A stretch of DNA of 64,000 bases from NCBI RefSeq assembly GCF_964340395.1, contig NC_135561.1, positions 24,498,986 through 24,562,985 of the forward strand. The letters run 5' to 3'. The stretch is from Glandiceps talaboti. Its lineage: Eukaryota; Hemichordata; Enteropneusta; Spengelidae. The position numbers were made by a program, and so were the translations under genes. Positions 26,046-38,955 of the stretch are shown piece by piece (the stretch's first letter is position 1; each line of letters opens with the position of its first letter). The notes below the pieces were generated by a model, which had not been told where the DNA came from, did not search any database, and was given only the letters and a program-made list of their open reading frames with translations.

Positions 26046-27441
26046 CTGAAAGAAGAAATATGTGGGAAATAAATATCTAATTTTCCCATTTAAAATATTT
26101 ACATCTTGTTATCTGCAATACACAAACTTGAATCAACTTTGTCATTTACAGGAATTGATACAAGATATTTATCTAATCTTGAAGAAAAACATAAACCAAG
26201 AATGACATTTGTGCAAGTTTTAAATTTGTAAATTTTAGTTTAAATTAACAAATCATTTAAATAGCATTTTGATTATTTGAAATTGTATAGAATATGTTTG
26301 AATTATATCTGTGATCACCCTTTTATTAAATCATATTCATGGAACAATTATATGTGTAATATGCTGGTAAATCCATCTTATTTTTAGCTGCACTTCATGT
26401 ATATACATGCAGGTATGACTGAACACCAAGTTTGGATTCTGCAATTCAATTACTTGTATAGTAGTCGCATAGTATTATAGAGTGCTCTGGACACCTCCCT
26501 ACATGAGCATGCACCAAAAATTACCCCAACTGCACATGTACCTACAAAATGTTATAGAGACATAGAGTCAGTTTCATTATTTTCATCTATTAATTGCTAT
26601 TGAGTAGGACTCCCATGAGGCAATGCTTGCCCATCACAAGGAGCTAACGTGAACAGTGAATAAGGAGAAAGTTTCAAATATGTATTTCTAGGCAACTGTG
26701 CATAACATAAGTGATGTAAAATCATGAAGTGACTTGAGATTACAGTGTTTATATATAAAATGCCTTTATTTCCATTAGTAGTAACTTGCCCTTTCTTGCC
26801 CATTATAATGGGGCAGTACATTTGCAAACAGGACATTTGGTTATGAGGTGTACACATCATATTTATTATTGTTTTATAGTTTAAAGATAGTCAACCAAGT
26901 AGTGAAAAGGAGATAATACCGACTCCATCACATGGCATCTATACGGTAGATCTGGCTATAAGGGCAAAACTTTTTTCCAACAATGTTGCAATAGTGCAAT
27001 TGCTGGGTGCGAGTATTAAATTCCCACATTTCTTGTAGTAGTGCTATTACCGAGTGCTAGTATTCAATTTCCACATTTCTTGTAGTAGTGCTATTACCAG
27101 GGGCTAGTCAATAGCCATAGAGCCATATTTTAAGTACAATCATTATTTTGTTGGGACCAACTTTGTTGACATCTTCAAGACAATGGGTATTTTACTGTAT
27201 TTGGTCAAATAATAATAATAATATTTATTTCTTTAAAAAAATGCTTTCCATGTAAAAACATCTCAAAGCGCCTTACAGCACTAAGATACTATTAAAACAC
27301 AATACATCAGAGAAAGTGAATAAAGCAATCATACAGTAAAAAGGTATGTTTTAAGATTCGATTTAAAAATATTAAAATTGCACATGTCCATGTGTCTGTT
27401 TGTGTGTGCATGCATGCATCCCTCCATCATTGTATACTCAC
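26046..27441. other. No confident gene; small local duplication
   Basis: A roughly 50-bp direct duplication ('ttcccacatttcttgtagtagtgctattac') occurs near 27020 and 27070. No other feature seen. Confidence 0.45.
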
Positions 27442-30251
27442 CTGTATTTCATACAAAGGTGTGCAGCCCAAGTTGAAAACATCTACCAATCTACTTGATC
27501 AATTGTTAGGGGTTCCAGTCACAAACAGACCCATCTTGGGGAAATCTTCCGATTATTTACCTTTATTATGTTGATGTGAAGATTTGTCCAAAGCAATGCC
27601 ATGGGATGTTTCCTATGTGGTGATTTATAGGCCAAATTAAAAAAAGGTTCCGGTTACTGACCCCACCTAGTTTTTCACACCAACCCTTAACTTTTTTAAG
27701 TATTCAAGAAATCACAAAAATCGTGAAGTCTCGCAAGAAATAGAGGGTGCCGAAACTGATATCAACTTAAAAAGACAATGTGAAACTATTCTTTCAATCA
27801 GTGATGGCTGTACATCTGATGGGAAGAAATAAACAACACAGAGACCATTTGGAAAACAATGGAAAACCTGAACAAGACACTCTACCTACCTCACCTATTT
27901 TAAAATTGAATGTAATCGCAACCACACATTTTTTTTACGCCTTAGGGAACACAAAAAGACAAAGTTGACCCATGTTTAGGAATTTTTTTCATGAAAAAGT
28001 GACCCATTTGGATGGCACATACAATTCTATGGGAGCTCAGTCCCTTCCCCTCTCAGTCAATGGCAAGCTTTATAATGCATCCTCAAGGTCAAATAGCATA
28101 AATTAAAGTGTTGTAAAACTTCACATTTTGCCTGCTATTTAAACTATTAAAGTTTGATAGTGACCCAATTTGAGTGTTACATTTTCCATATCCATATTAT
28201 CAATAATGCAATGCCCCTTTCTGAGACCATGACCTTTGACCTCGACCTCTGTCTTCAAGGTCAAAGAGCCAAAAATTATAGTGCATAGTGCACAGCAGAG
28301 ATGATAGACCAATTTCAACCAAGCCTGCCACAAATGTCAGAAACAGTAATCCATATATGCAGGCTACTTTGACATTGGCAATAATGGTTGAATGGCGGCC
28401 ATATTTATTGTCAAATTTGACATTTTGTACACTAACTCAGACTGTACTAGTAGTTTAATACATAGAAATCTAAATTAAGTTACTTAACCAGTGTTATTTA
28501 TAAATGACCTTGACATTGCTTTTTTTTGGTGACCTTGCCAATGATGACAAAATTTTGATCATATTTGTCATAAAAAAATTCAGCATTAACTAGTAAGTTG
28601 AAATACTGGCGACTGTCTTTGATGAAGACTTATGAAAATTTGTCACTGTATCAATAACTTTCAGATGAATATTTGAGGCTACATCATTTTTCATCTGCAT
28701 TATTGACATTACAAATCAATTGTAGATGAACAACAAAAAGTTAGTGAAGAATTTATAGATAACACTTACCATTCATAGCTGTTAGGTGTAGGTGATGTAT
28801 ATTTGATATTCTGCAGACATACAATGTAATAGATATAGCCTTGAAATACACAGCCAGATACGATAGTACTTTCTCTTGGTCATTATGCCAACAATTATTT
28901 AAACTGTGAATGTAGCCATACTCGTATGGTATTTCTGGCAATATGGTCCCCTGGATTTGAAGAGCTTGATTTTTAATTTAATTTTATTACATAAATTTTG
29001 ATTTAATTTTAGCACATTTTGACTTCTGATGAAAAATTGGAAAATTTCTTGTTGATGTAAATAGTATCGAATTCACTTTATTTCTGTATGTTATTTTGGT
29101 ATGCTTTACCATGCTTACTATGGCATGTTGCTATGCAATCAAAATTGATTGACTGATTGATTGATTGATTGATTGATAGCTCTATGAGCTCAGTGGAATT
29201 TGGGCAGCATTCAAAATTGATTACTCTAAAATCCATATTATCTAGTCAATGCTAGGGGTATCATTGCAGCCAACGCAACTCATTGTCGCCAATTTGACTC
29301 ACCATACAAGCGGATACCTGATTCAATGTTTTTCTTTATTTTCATGGGAAGGGGTAACACACATACACATAATGCTTGACTGCAAATTATGAATAGAGTT
29401 ATAATGGAATGTGCCATTATAACTCTAAACCAAACATACAGAAAGTTAAAAGGGATGGGGACTTGATTGTATTGGTGTAATGTAACTTTTGAATGTGTAC
29501 GCGGAGCGAATAAAGGCGAAAACATGGTGGAAATTGAGACGGCGGCAAAACTGCGGAAGTGTGTGAGGTGTATGTGTGTTTGTTATGAGAGAAAGACCAT
29601 GAACAACAAATGAAAAATATAACCAACAGAAGGACTAACCAACAAACCATTGCCAACCAACCAACCAACAAACCATTGCCAACCGACAATCAACAAACCA
29701 TTGCCAACCAACCAACCAACCATTGCCAACAAACCGACAAACTAATCAACCATAGAGACCCACAGTAACAAACCAGACATACTGAAATGGGATAACAGAA
29801 AATCACTGGGGTGCTGTATGTATATGTCAATATGTAATGTGTAATCACGCGCAGCGACGACAACGGACCGAGATGCGAGGTAGATGATGACGCGAATATG
29901 ATGATTGGTGCCGGAGATGCAGAAAGTAGTGTTTTCAATGTATGTATGTTGGAAGGGGTGGGGTGGGGATGGGGGTGAGTTAAAAGAGCAATCATTCATG
30001 CAGGCATACATACTAAAACAACTCCTAAACTTACTTGGTGCTGATGTCTGAAACTTTTTCTGTTCTTCTAAACTTCTCCAACCTCCAGTTCTACTAATAA
30101 AATAACTTGAAAATACAATTTGATATATAAATTACACTTCAAAAGATAACATAACTGTAAAATACACCTCAGTATCGTAGTAATCAAATACATCAATCAG
30201 TCTTGGGTCTTCTTATCTTATCATTTGTCCATCTTTGCCGAGCCTGGCTTC
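27442..30251 (-). CDS. Possible unrecognised multi-exon gene (candidate exons, two carrying stops)
   Basis: Candidate exons in transcript order: 30251-30168 ('EARLGKDGQMIR', stop, 'EDPRLIDVFDYYDTE'), 30090-30035 ('NWRLEKFRRTEKVSDIST'), 29379-29303 ('QALCVCVLPLP', 'KKNIESGIRLY'), 28934-28770 ('EIPYEYGYIHSLNNCWHND' and a hydrophobic 'LSYLAVYFKAISITLYVC') and 27545-27442 ('DFPKMGLFVTGTPNN', stop, 'SRLVDVFNLGCTPLYEIQ'). All have AG before and GT after, and the phases chain (0, 2, 1, 1, 0). In-frame TAA and TGA in the first and last exons argue for a pseudogene, sequence errors or a wrong model. No family recognised. Confidence 0.3.
27642..27930 (+). repeat. Dispersed repeat shared with 42.1 kb
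   Basis: 'gaccccacctagtttttca', 'gatggctgtacatctgatgg' and 'aacacagagaccat' occur in the same order and orientation at about 42127-42455. Confidence 0.8.
29395..29430. repeat. Short hairpin
   Basis: AGAGTTATAATGG and CCATTATAACTCT flank a 6-nt loop. Possible mini-palindrome; no function inferred. Confidence 0.6.
29524..29939 (+). CDS. Possible two-exon 5' coding segment, unrecognised
   Basis: ATG at 29524 opens 'MVEIETAAKLRKCV', ending at GAG|gtgtat (29567). An AG at 29853-29854 precedes a second open piece, 29855-29939, 'DDNGPRCEVDDDANMMIGAG' and 'DAESSVFN', ending at AAT|gtatgt. The phases fit, with AG + C giving Ser. Composition is protein-like and locally GC-rich, but the acceptor lacks a good pyrimidine tract. 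It also lies inside the intron of the minus-strand candidate gene. No family recognised. Confidence 0.22.
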
Positions 30252-30704
30252 CTGAAAATAAACTTGCATGCAAATTTTATTAATACAGTTTTGTTAATGT
30301 TATGTTTTATTGATAAATAATGAAGAAATACATTCAATATAAATTACATTTACCAAAGTGCTCCCATATGGCTGACATCAAATTTTCAAGTTTCTAATTT
30401 GGAGACAATATTTTTTTATGAAACGGGTGAAAGGAAGAAAGGAAATCTTGACTATGGTACACTTGCACAGGTCTGGGAAACCGCTCTAAAGAAAGAACTG
30501 CATGTGTAAATTTGCATAAACTGTATAATTAATTGATTTCTTATTGTCTTACTGTTTCTCCCTGAAAAATCGATCAAGAATAAGTCAAGCGAAAGCATTT
30601 TTACACTATCAAACTATGACATAGCTTTGATTAAAGTTGTACAAAGTGGGTAGAATTTGTATGTGTTATCATGTGTATTTTTGGCCTATTTCAGAGAATC
30701 TAAA

Positions 30705-31360
30705 ATTATTTATTGCAGAGCAGGTGGGGGTGTGCAACTCCCATAGGTGACCACATGGGGAAGGTCTGCTAGAAAAGTGTATACTTTTGTGGGCTGGAAA
30801 ACTTTGGAAAACCTTGCTCAACTGGACCGATAGATTTTGCTTCAATTGCAGCTTAGAATAATTCTTTAATTTTCAAAAAGTTGTTACAATTCTTAAAAGT
30901 GAGATTTCATTTTCAAGAAGACAATTAATTTGGTCAGTGTTTAGCTATTTCATCATACAAACTGACTGTATCTATCATAGATCTGTACAGTATTTATTTT
31001 GTGCAATAAAGTTGGTATTAGAAAGTGTCTCCATTTTTGGGTATGTAGTTTGACAACAGTAAGGGCTTGGTGATCCCAGCAAAGCCCCCTAGTATCACTT
31101 CACACAGAGTTGTCCTCTTGATTTTTAATTTATTTTCTAAATAACTTCATTTAATGATGTCATATGAACATGTATAATGAGAGTAATCCATAATGCCAAT
31201 ACTATTTCAAATTCAAGTGCAATTAATTATGAAAGAAGAATTAGAAATTAATAGTCATTGGTGCCTAATTATGTGCCTATTTATTATATATTGGTATTTA
31301 TATATTAGTACTTATTACTTATTAGTGATTATTTATTATATGTATTTATTATTATTATTA

Positions 31361-31431
<71 letters not shown>

Positions 31432-31999
31432 GTTATTATTATTAAGATAGAATTTAATAGCAGGGCCGGCAAAGAAAATTTATGTTAAGTGTGCTTCTTT
31501 GAACTAGTATTGGCAAAATAAACCACTTTCATTAATGTTGTTCACATGACCATGTATCCCAGGATGAGGTGGGCAACTCTTTGTGAAATGACATAGGGAG
31601 GCTATGTTGAAACCCCCAAAACCCAAACTCTTGTCATAATACACACCCTAAAAAGGGTATGACCCTTCCTTATACCAACTGTATCACACAAAAAACATAC
31701 TATACAGGTCTATAATACATGCAGGCAGTAATTCATATGATGTAATACCTAAAAACTGATCAAAAGAATTATTTTTTTGAGAAATGAAATCTTACTTTTA
31801 GCAATTGTAAGAATTATTTTAAAAATTATATAATCATTTTCAGCTACAATTAAAATAAAATCAACCAGTCTAGACGGGTAGGGTATTCCAAAATCATCTG
31901 GCCCAGAAAAGTATATACCCTATGTCATACATTATGACATACAGACTTTCCAGCAGACCCTCCCCATATGGTTCATGGGAGTTGCCCCAGCTATTTATT
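30705..31999. mobile_element. Foldback-like element with ~230-bp inverted arms
   Basis: The left arm (about 30705-30940) includes 'gcaactcccat..catggggaaggtctgct' and 'aattcttaaaagtgagatttcat'. It matches the reverse complement of the right arm (about 31765-31999), with scattered mismatches. The spacer of about 0.8 kb is AT-rich and holds a (TTA)n run. No transposase frame. Confidence 0.7.
31340..31446. repeat. Microsatellite (TTA)n
   Basis: About 100 bp of TTA/ATT trinucleotides with two TTG interruptions. Confidence 0.97.
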
Positions 32000-32559
32000 C
32001 ATGAATGGTAATATTTGTAATTGCTCAAGGTAGGGTTTCAAAAGAAACCTAGTTTTTTAAATTAATTGTGCAGTAAATATAGATTTTTATATGGCCGCCA
32101 TTTGGTCACATTTGCATATGTCAAAAAAAAGAATGACATGCATATTTTCCATATGACATGTCACCTTTGTGCCAGTTTTGAAAGAAATCAGATATTACAA
32201 GTCTGAAAAATGACATATTATGGACAGATGGAAGCCCATTGTAATAGTCACACACTTTGGGGGACTAAAAATGCTTTTGCTGGACAAATTCTATTCCCTT
32301 TTCTAAACATTGTAATCTCTGCTTGACATAGAAACATAACCATAATATTTATGTTCAAAATTGCAATTGATAAATATTGAATCAAACTTTTCTGATAGGA
32401 ATACTTGTTTTAGTGATGTGCATAAATTTTAGTTTCGATAATTTGTAATAATTTGCTAAATTCAGTTTTGATTTAGCAAAACCAATTGCAACCTACAGGA
32501 GCATTTTGGTTTACACCAATTGTATTTAAGGTCCCATTGTAAAAATAATTATTCCAATG
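32000..32559. other. No gene seen
   Basis: AT-rich sequence without a recognised feature. Confidence 0.45.
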
Positions 32560-32960
32560 AAAAAAAAAAAAAAAAAACATCTTCCCATGGAATAAAAAAC
32601 TACTGATAAATGATGATAAAATAACTAGTCCTATATTTGAAAAAAATATTACATGAAATAATAACTACTCCCATGGTTAAAAAAAATACTACTCCCATGA
32701 TAAAAAAAAAAACTACTCCTATGGTAAAACTCTCATGATAAAAAAAACTACTATGGTAAAACAAATCTAAAATTATTTTCTAAAAAATTTGAAAATTTAA
32801 AAAAAATAAAAATAAAAATTTTTTTTTTTTTAAAATCTTCCCATGGAATAAAAACTACTCCCATGATAAAAATAACTAATCCTATATTTCATAAAAAAGT
32901 ATTACATGAAATGAAAACTACTCCCATGGTAAAAAAATACTTTTTTTTGTATGTTTTTTT
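32560..32960. repeat. A-rich local repeat, 'actactcccatgg' motif
   Basis: A block of about 115 bp ('cttcccatggaataaaaa ... tcctatattt ... attacatgaaat ... ctactcccatgg') occurs twice, near 32580 and 32838. Shorter copies lie between them. Confidence 0.75.
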
Positions 32961-33059
32961 TGTGTGTGTATTTTGTTTTTTTTAATAGTTTTATTTTGAG
33001 CGGGTATTTTGTATGATTTTGTTTGTTTGTTTTTGTTTGTATTTTCTTCAGGAATTTGT

Positions 33060-33547
33060 GTTTTGATTTTGATAACATGATACTTTTCTAAAAGAAACCC
33101 CCTCCCCTCAATTGCAAAACATTTTAATCCTAATTTTTCATCTGCCCACCCAATGCTATATTTTTGTCGACTTATTAACAATGGAACTGGCCAAACTGTC
33201 TTCCATTGTTCTCCTAACCAAACGTTTATAAAGTCCCCACATGCAAAAGACAAAAATAACAGATCACTTATCCCAACATAACAACAGGTAGACATCACTT
33301 CAGGCATTCTCCAAGTCCATCTTCTCAAGTCATCCATGGCAGTCCTTATATTCATCTTCCAGTCGTAGAGTTGACGTATACAGCGACAGACAACGACATG
33401 TAGTACAGACAGCAAATACACCCAGAAATACATAACCATCTTCTCTTCTAGCTTTCTTCCAACCAAACTTCTCAAACTGCAACAAACCTCTTCGACCAAA
33501 CCAAGCATACTCCAAGAAAATCTTCCATCCGTTCTTCTTTCTCTCAC
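33060..33547 (-). CDS. Unrecognised open frame, uncertain
   Basis: A minus-strand frame of about 160 codons. It reads 'SMLGLVEEVCCSLRSLVGRK', then two hydrophobic stretches ('MYFWVYLLSVLHVVVCRC' and 'ISDLLFLSFACGDFINVW'). A low-complexity Lys/Thr tail from an A/T-rich run follows. A second frame is also open over part of it. No family recognised; a chance frame or a non-coding transcript is as likely. Confidence 0.2.
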
Positions 33548-35852
33548 CAGGTCACGTATGTAGCACAGAACTAAGTAATACAGTGTCAGTAGGCAAAGGC
33601 ATCAGGCGTCCATCTTTTTGTAGCGGGAGCTGCGGTCAAAGACGGCTTTCACAACGGTATAACTCTATATATATATATATACACAACTCCAGGTGTTAAA
33701 TTCCAATTGTCAATGAGAACCAATCACAATAAAGGCATCCCCGAACCACCAGCTTTGAATTGACATTTTGGCGGGAAACCATTGTCTATGATATCCACTC
33801 ATAGTGACGCGAGGTATTGCACCTGTTGTAATGAGAAACAGCCAATCAAAGTGCACAGTACAAATTGTTTTCTTTTCTGTGAATTTACAAGCATTTCAAA
33901 AACACCCTTGCATAACATACACGGGGGTTCACACTACACTAATAAATTGTTTGTCTCGAAATGCAAATACGGAAATTGGGCAATATACGTTTGCGAAAGT
34001 GCTCAGAACGCAGAAGTCAGGATGTGTTTCCCCCGTTTGAATTACATTCCTTAAGTATAACATGTCATAGCCCAACAAATGTAAATATGATCAGTACGAT
34101 TTCACCGGTACCTGCAGCATTGAACCGGTATCTCTGAATATACCACCTGGGACCCGCTCAATATTATAGTTGGACTGATACTCTGAAATTTCCGGTATCT
34201 CTGTTGACCTGTATTAAAAGGGATTTTTTTGAGAATTTATACGCTGTCAGTCAGATTTACTGTCATTTTATGGTGACAGTTTTTTACATTATTGATTACT
34301 GAACGCGGCTTCAGACTTATTTGTTGTCGTCTAGCTTATATATAAGTTTCCATCCCATATCCATTGACTCCTCAACACGTCATCAATATAATTTAGTAAG
34401 CTTATTTATTTTTTTACAAAAAAGCTGACGCAAGTAATAATCCCAGAATGTAATGTGAAAATGTAGTCAATAAATAGTTCAGACATAAACGTAACTGCGA
34501 TTTTCCATATCTCTATGTCAACGTCGCAGTTTTTACAATCCGGGATACAAGAAAACATTTTTAATTGTATTTCAGCAATTGCATTATTTTCCTTCCGTTT
34601 AAAATCAGTTATAGTCTATATTCTATGTTTTCTTTTAATCCCAGAATGATTTACAAAATATACAATAAACTATTGTATATTATGTTAGTTTCAGTGCACA
34701 CATTTGAGGGCGTTCTACATAATTTAAGATAATTTATACAGGGGATTTCTTCAACATTCTATTATAGGTAATGCTAAATTGATAAGATGTCATCTAATTG
34801 TTTATGCATCAAATATTGGGCTTGCGTTATGAATACCAAGAGATGGTTAAGTTTCCTTGGTGGTATATATAATACTGTAAGTACCGTTTACATTGTAATA
34901 TACTGAGGAAAGATCTAAAAACGCAGATAACGACCGTTTAAAAGAGTTATACGTTACAATATAATAATAATGTCGCTATTTATTACGCGACTGAGTGCAC
35001 AATTTAACGCTTTGATTGATAATTCACGTTTATCAAGTCACTCTTTAGTATAGTCTGGTTTTCTTTGAGTTATGTTCAAATGTCTAGTATTTGTTTTTCA
35101 TTGAGCGATCTAAGATTGAAAATCACCAAAGTTGCGCATCTATTTGAACCGCCAGCAATTGTTATCACATCGCCACCGAGCGGCAGCGAAAATGAATGCT
35201 ACCGCATATCATATGTGTACTGTACACACATTAGTATATATCTGTGTAAGCTACACAGACTTAGGAGACGGGGCAGGTCACCGACACCATGGGCACTAAT
35301 TGCGGTTAAAACAAATGTTATAATAAATTACAATAGCCTACTCTGAATATGAGAGTGTAATCTCACTCGTCAACATAAATAAACAGTTGATACAAAACAT
35401 TTCAATACAAAAAGCAAACATGAATTGACTTTCAAAAAACACCACCGGATCAATTTCAAATAATTTACATGAATACAGTACGTTATTCTTAAATGAAATT
35501 ACGTCTCATTTTATCAAATACAAAATATGAACAGGCGATTTAAATCGACTGGATATAAAATGGGACGACTTTTTCTCAACAACAATAAATGTTACTGGCA
35601 AGTTTAGATAGAATATAACATAGCTATAATAAAACTGCCGTGGAGTTACCGTACACTGGAATAGAGAAAAGAAAGTTCACGTAGACAGAATAAACCCGAT
35701 AGCTTCAGACAAAAATACCCACACAATTCACAAATATTTGTTAACGATAACTAAGCAAATAGTTGAACTTGATAATTCACGGAAAGCAATGAATTCGCAA
35801 TTTGACGTAGAAATCCCTAGAAGGAGAGTCTTGTCCCTAGACGGACAAAGCT
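33548..35852. other. No confident gene
   Basis: Contains a short (TA)n at 33668-33682. Several short frames lack splice support or recognisable domains. Confidence 0.45.
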
Positions 35853-36058
35853 ATGTCCCTCCTCACAATTCTGGCAGACAAAAACACGAAGTTCGAGAGC
35901 AACGAATCGAAGGATGTCAGTGTTTATAGAACGTGGGAAATGTTGGCTGTTTTAGCAGTGATAGCAAACTTATGTGTCGTATATATCCACTTATATTACC
36001 TTGAAAATTATTTTCTCAAGACAAGCTTCTTTGTCAATGTTAACAACATGTACTCAAG
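35853..36058 (+). CDS. Possible first exon of a small membrane protein
   Basis: ATG at 35853 opens a frame with a polar start ('MSLLTILADKNTKFESNESK') and one strongly hydrophobic stretch ('EMLAVLAVIANLCVVYIHLYY'). The exon ends 'tactcaag|gtaagat', a good donor (phase 2). The last 100 nt (35959-36058) are duplicated without indels at 37486-37585. A type II membrane protein is an inference from the single hydrophobic segment after a short polar tail. A coiled-coil-like stretch at 36249-36371 ('EKIEELNKWKTELEQKQRG') follows an AG but does not join in phase. The model is therefore incomplete. Confidence 0.35.
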
Positions 36059-37485
36059 GTAAGATAGAAATTCTTTTCTTGTCAAATAAGATATCCAAAG
36101 GTATATATTTTCAATACTTTCGCTGATTTTATTCTCCAAAGTTGTGGAGCGTTGTTTGTACTATGTCTATACATAGAGTAACGTATCGCTGATCAAAAGA
36201 CAACCCATAAATTTATGTATGATTAATTTCTTTTTATCATTTCAACAGGGAATCGTGAAAAAATTGAAGAATTGAACAAATGGAAGACAGAACTTGAACA
36301 GAAACAGAGGGGGGTTTATGACAAACAAGACAGAGTAGAAGAGAAACTCGAAGATCATGAGAAAAGAAATTAAATACTTGACGGCACTCAACAACAGCTA
36401 CAAAATCCAAAAATGAACTCGTACAGAGAAAGAGATCTGAGATAAGAGAGATAACAGTCTTCATGAAAACAACCTCATCAATTACTTTAGTCCGATGGGT
36501 ATTGTTTCAAATGTTGTACTTGGTTTAATCAGGGTTCAGAAGTATTTGTCAGCAATTATTCAAAACTAGTGACCTTACGGACACGCGTACGTGAGCTTAA
36601 ATGTCATATGTGACTGGAAGTTTGTATCGCACTCCATCTCTACCTCAGTCGAAAATTTCAAGTCACGAATTTCACGTTTGTGTTTGGAACAAAAGCTTAA
36701 CATAATACATTGGTTCAACAACAAAGTTGTATTTAGCTTGTATCATATTTATGAATACACATATAGTATGTGGGCATATATATACTATATGGGATACCGA
36801 TAAGTGTGAACAATTATACTTACACAGTGTGTGGGTATACTATATACTGTTATGTATATGAACACATATATACGGAATATAGATATCCAAGTATATGGAT
36901 ACATATATGCATAGCCATGGTATGAAGGGCGCCCAAATTTGTTTTTACTTTACATTCTTGTTTTTATTCCAGTGGTTTACAATGTAATTACGTATGTGCC
37001 ATCTTTTGACTGTCAACTGCCACCTGTGATACAAAGGCCATCTCATGACACACAGATCTACATTTCATTCATTTGTCTTTGTAACTAAAACAATCAACTG
37101 GATTTCGATTGACAATGTAAACATACTTGTTATGTTGATAATGAGAAGAACTTCTAGAGTTTTCAATTAATCACTGACAACAGTGGCCGTTCTATTAAAT
37201 CGTAATCGTCGTGCGGGTGAAGTTTGTAAATCTGGTGCTGGAAGAGTCAGCCCGTGTTTTCCTCTCCTTAGAATGTCGTTGAGGGCTCCCTACTGTCGCC
37301 CTGGTGGACATAGCAATCACGGAGCCGCGCCTCTGGACCCAGCCTCTGGAGAGACAAGGCCCGTGCTGCGGAGAACGCGATGTGTTCGAATAGCAACTCA
37401 CTTTCAGAAGTCGAACATAGTTACTATGCACAACGAAAGTTGTCAATGTAAATAGAACTGTGTAAGTCTCTGACTGTTTTTGCAG
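36059..37485. other. Intron-like or intergenic, no confident exon
   Basis: Holds the 36249-36371 coiled-coil-like frame. A GC-richer stretch at 37200-37440 is open in two frames and unrecognised. Confidence 0.4.
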
Positions 37486-37585
37486 TGATAGCAAACTTAC
37501 ATGTCGTATATATCCACTTTTATTACCTTGAAAATGATTTTCTCCAGACGAGCTTCTTTGTCCATATTGACGACACGTACTCAAG
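37486..37585 (+). CDS. Duplicated exon, second copy
   Basis: Preceded by 'tctgactgtttttgcag' and followed by 'gtaagatagaaa'. It reads 'IANLHVVYIHFYYLENDFLQ' then 'TSFFVHIDDTYSR', open throughout, the same length (100 nt) and phase as 35959-36058. The similarity continues about 100 bp into the downstream intron. Here it has its own acceptor, so it could be an alternative exon. Confidence 0.4.
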
Positions 37586-38030
37586 GTAAGATAGAAAGTC
37601 TTTTCTTGTCAAATAAGATATCCAAATCTATATCTATTTCAAGACTGAATTTACTCATGTTATTCTCCAAACTTGAGGTGCGTTGTTTGTAATATGCATT
37701 CGTTTGATCATACGGGTAATTAGTAATACCATTTATTGAGTTATTGATGACAAAGAGAAGTAGACTAAAGATTTACACACTCGTCATTCTTAGTTGAAAG
37801 TAAATATAAGAATTTTCAACGGCATTGCGAACACCTCATTACGAAAATACATGACTAAAGTGATCTCTGGTCTGAATTTTTCATATGTATTTTTTTAAAG
37901 CGATTGTCAAAGAACAATTATAAGAATTACACTTCTTACATCGAGAAGCGAAATTAAACATTTTCCTTCGCCGCAAGTAGTTCTGAAGCATACATGTATA
38001 TTGGCATGAGAACGTGTTTGTGTGTGTCAT
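37586..38030. other. No gene seen
   Basis: The first 100 bp are duplicated intron; the rest is AT-rich. Confidence 0.45.
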
Positions 38031-38091
38031 TGTCTCTGTCTCTCTCCCTCTGTCTGTCTGTCTGTCTGTCTCTGTCTCTGTCTGTCTGTCT

Positions 38092-38165
<74 letters not shown>
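38031..38165. repeat. Microsatellite (CTGT)n/(CT)n
   Basis: Tetranucleotide CTGT copies followed by a pure CT run of about 75 bp. Confidence 0.97.
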
Positions 38166-38168
<3 letters not shown>

Positions 38169-38300
38169 GAGTTACATTATTAAACAGACAAAGGTTATTG
38201 CTACCGACGACTTTGTTCGATCGTGTAGAAATACGGTATCATAGTAACTGGTTTGCTGACGTTATGCCACGTCCTGGCTAAGAAGCTAGCAGAAGGAAAT

Positions 38301-38955
38301 GTTAGACATACAGGATTCTGGTTATACATTGTAAACATATATAGGACACTTAGACATACAGGATTCTGGTGATACATTGTAAACATATATAGCGCACTTA
38401 AACATACAGGATTCAGGTGATACATTATAAACATATATAGGGCACTTAGACATACAGGATTCTGGTGATACATTGTAAACATATATAGGACAGTTAGACA
38501 TACAGGATTCTGGTGATACATTGTAAACATATATAGGACAGTTAGACATACAGGATTCTGGTAATACATTGTAAACATATATAGGGCAGTTAGACATACA
38601 GGATTCTGGTGATACATTGTAAACATATATAGGACAGTTAGACATACAGGATTCTGGTAATACATTGTAAACATATATAGGACACTTAGACATACAGGAT
38701 TCTGGTGATACATTGTAAACATATATAGGACACATAGACATACAGGATTCTGGTGATACATTGTAAACATATATAGGACACTTAGACATACAGGATTCTG
38801 GTAATACATTGTAAACATATATAGGACACATAGACATACAGGATTCTGGTAATACATTGTAAACATATATAGGACACATAGACATACAGGATTCTGGTGA
38901 TACATTGTAAACATATATAGGACACTTAGACATACAGGATTCTGGTAATACATTG
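38301..38955 (+). repeat. 48-bp satellite, left block (~13.6 units)
   Basis: The unit 'ttagacatacaggattctgg' plus 'tgatacattgtaaacatatataggacac' repeats every 48 bp. Since 48 is a multiple of three, several frames stay open for hundreds of codons on the minus strand. These are artefacts. Confidence 0.97.

Noticed and set aside
29690-29995. 101-codon minus-strand frame rich in Pro/Ser/Thr
   Set aside because: Overlaps a CCAAC-repeat stretch and the plus-strand candidate exon; no splice or domain support.
38201-38953. 250-codon minus-strand frame
   Set aside because: Same satellite artefact on the left side of the LINE.
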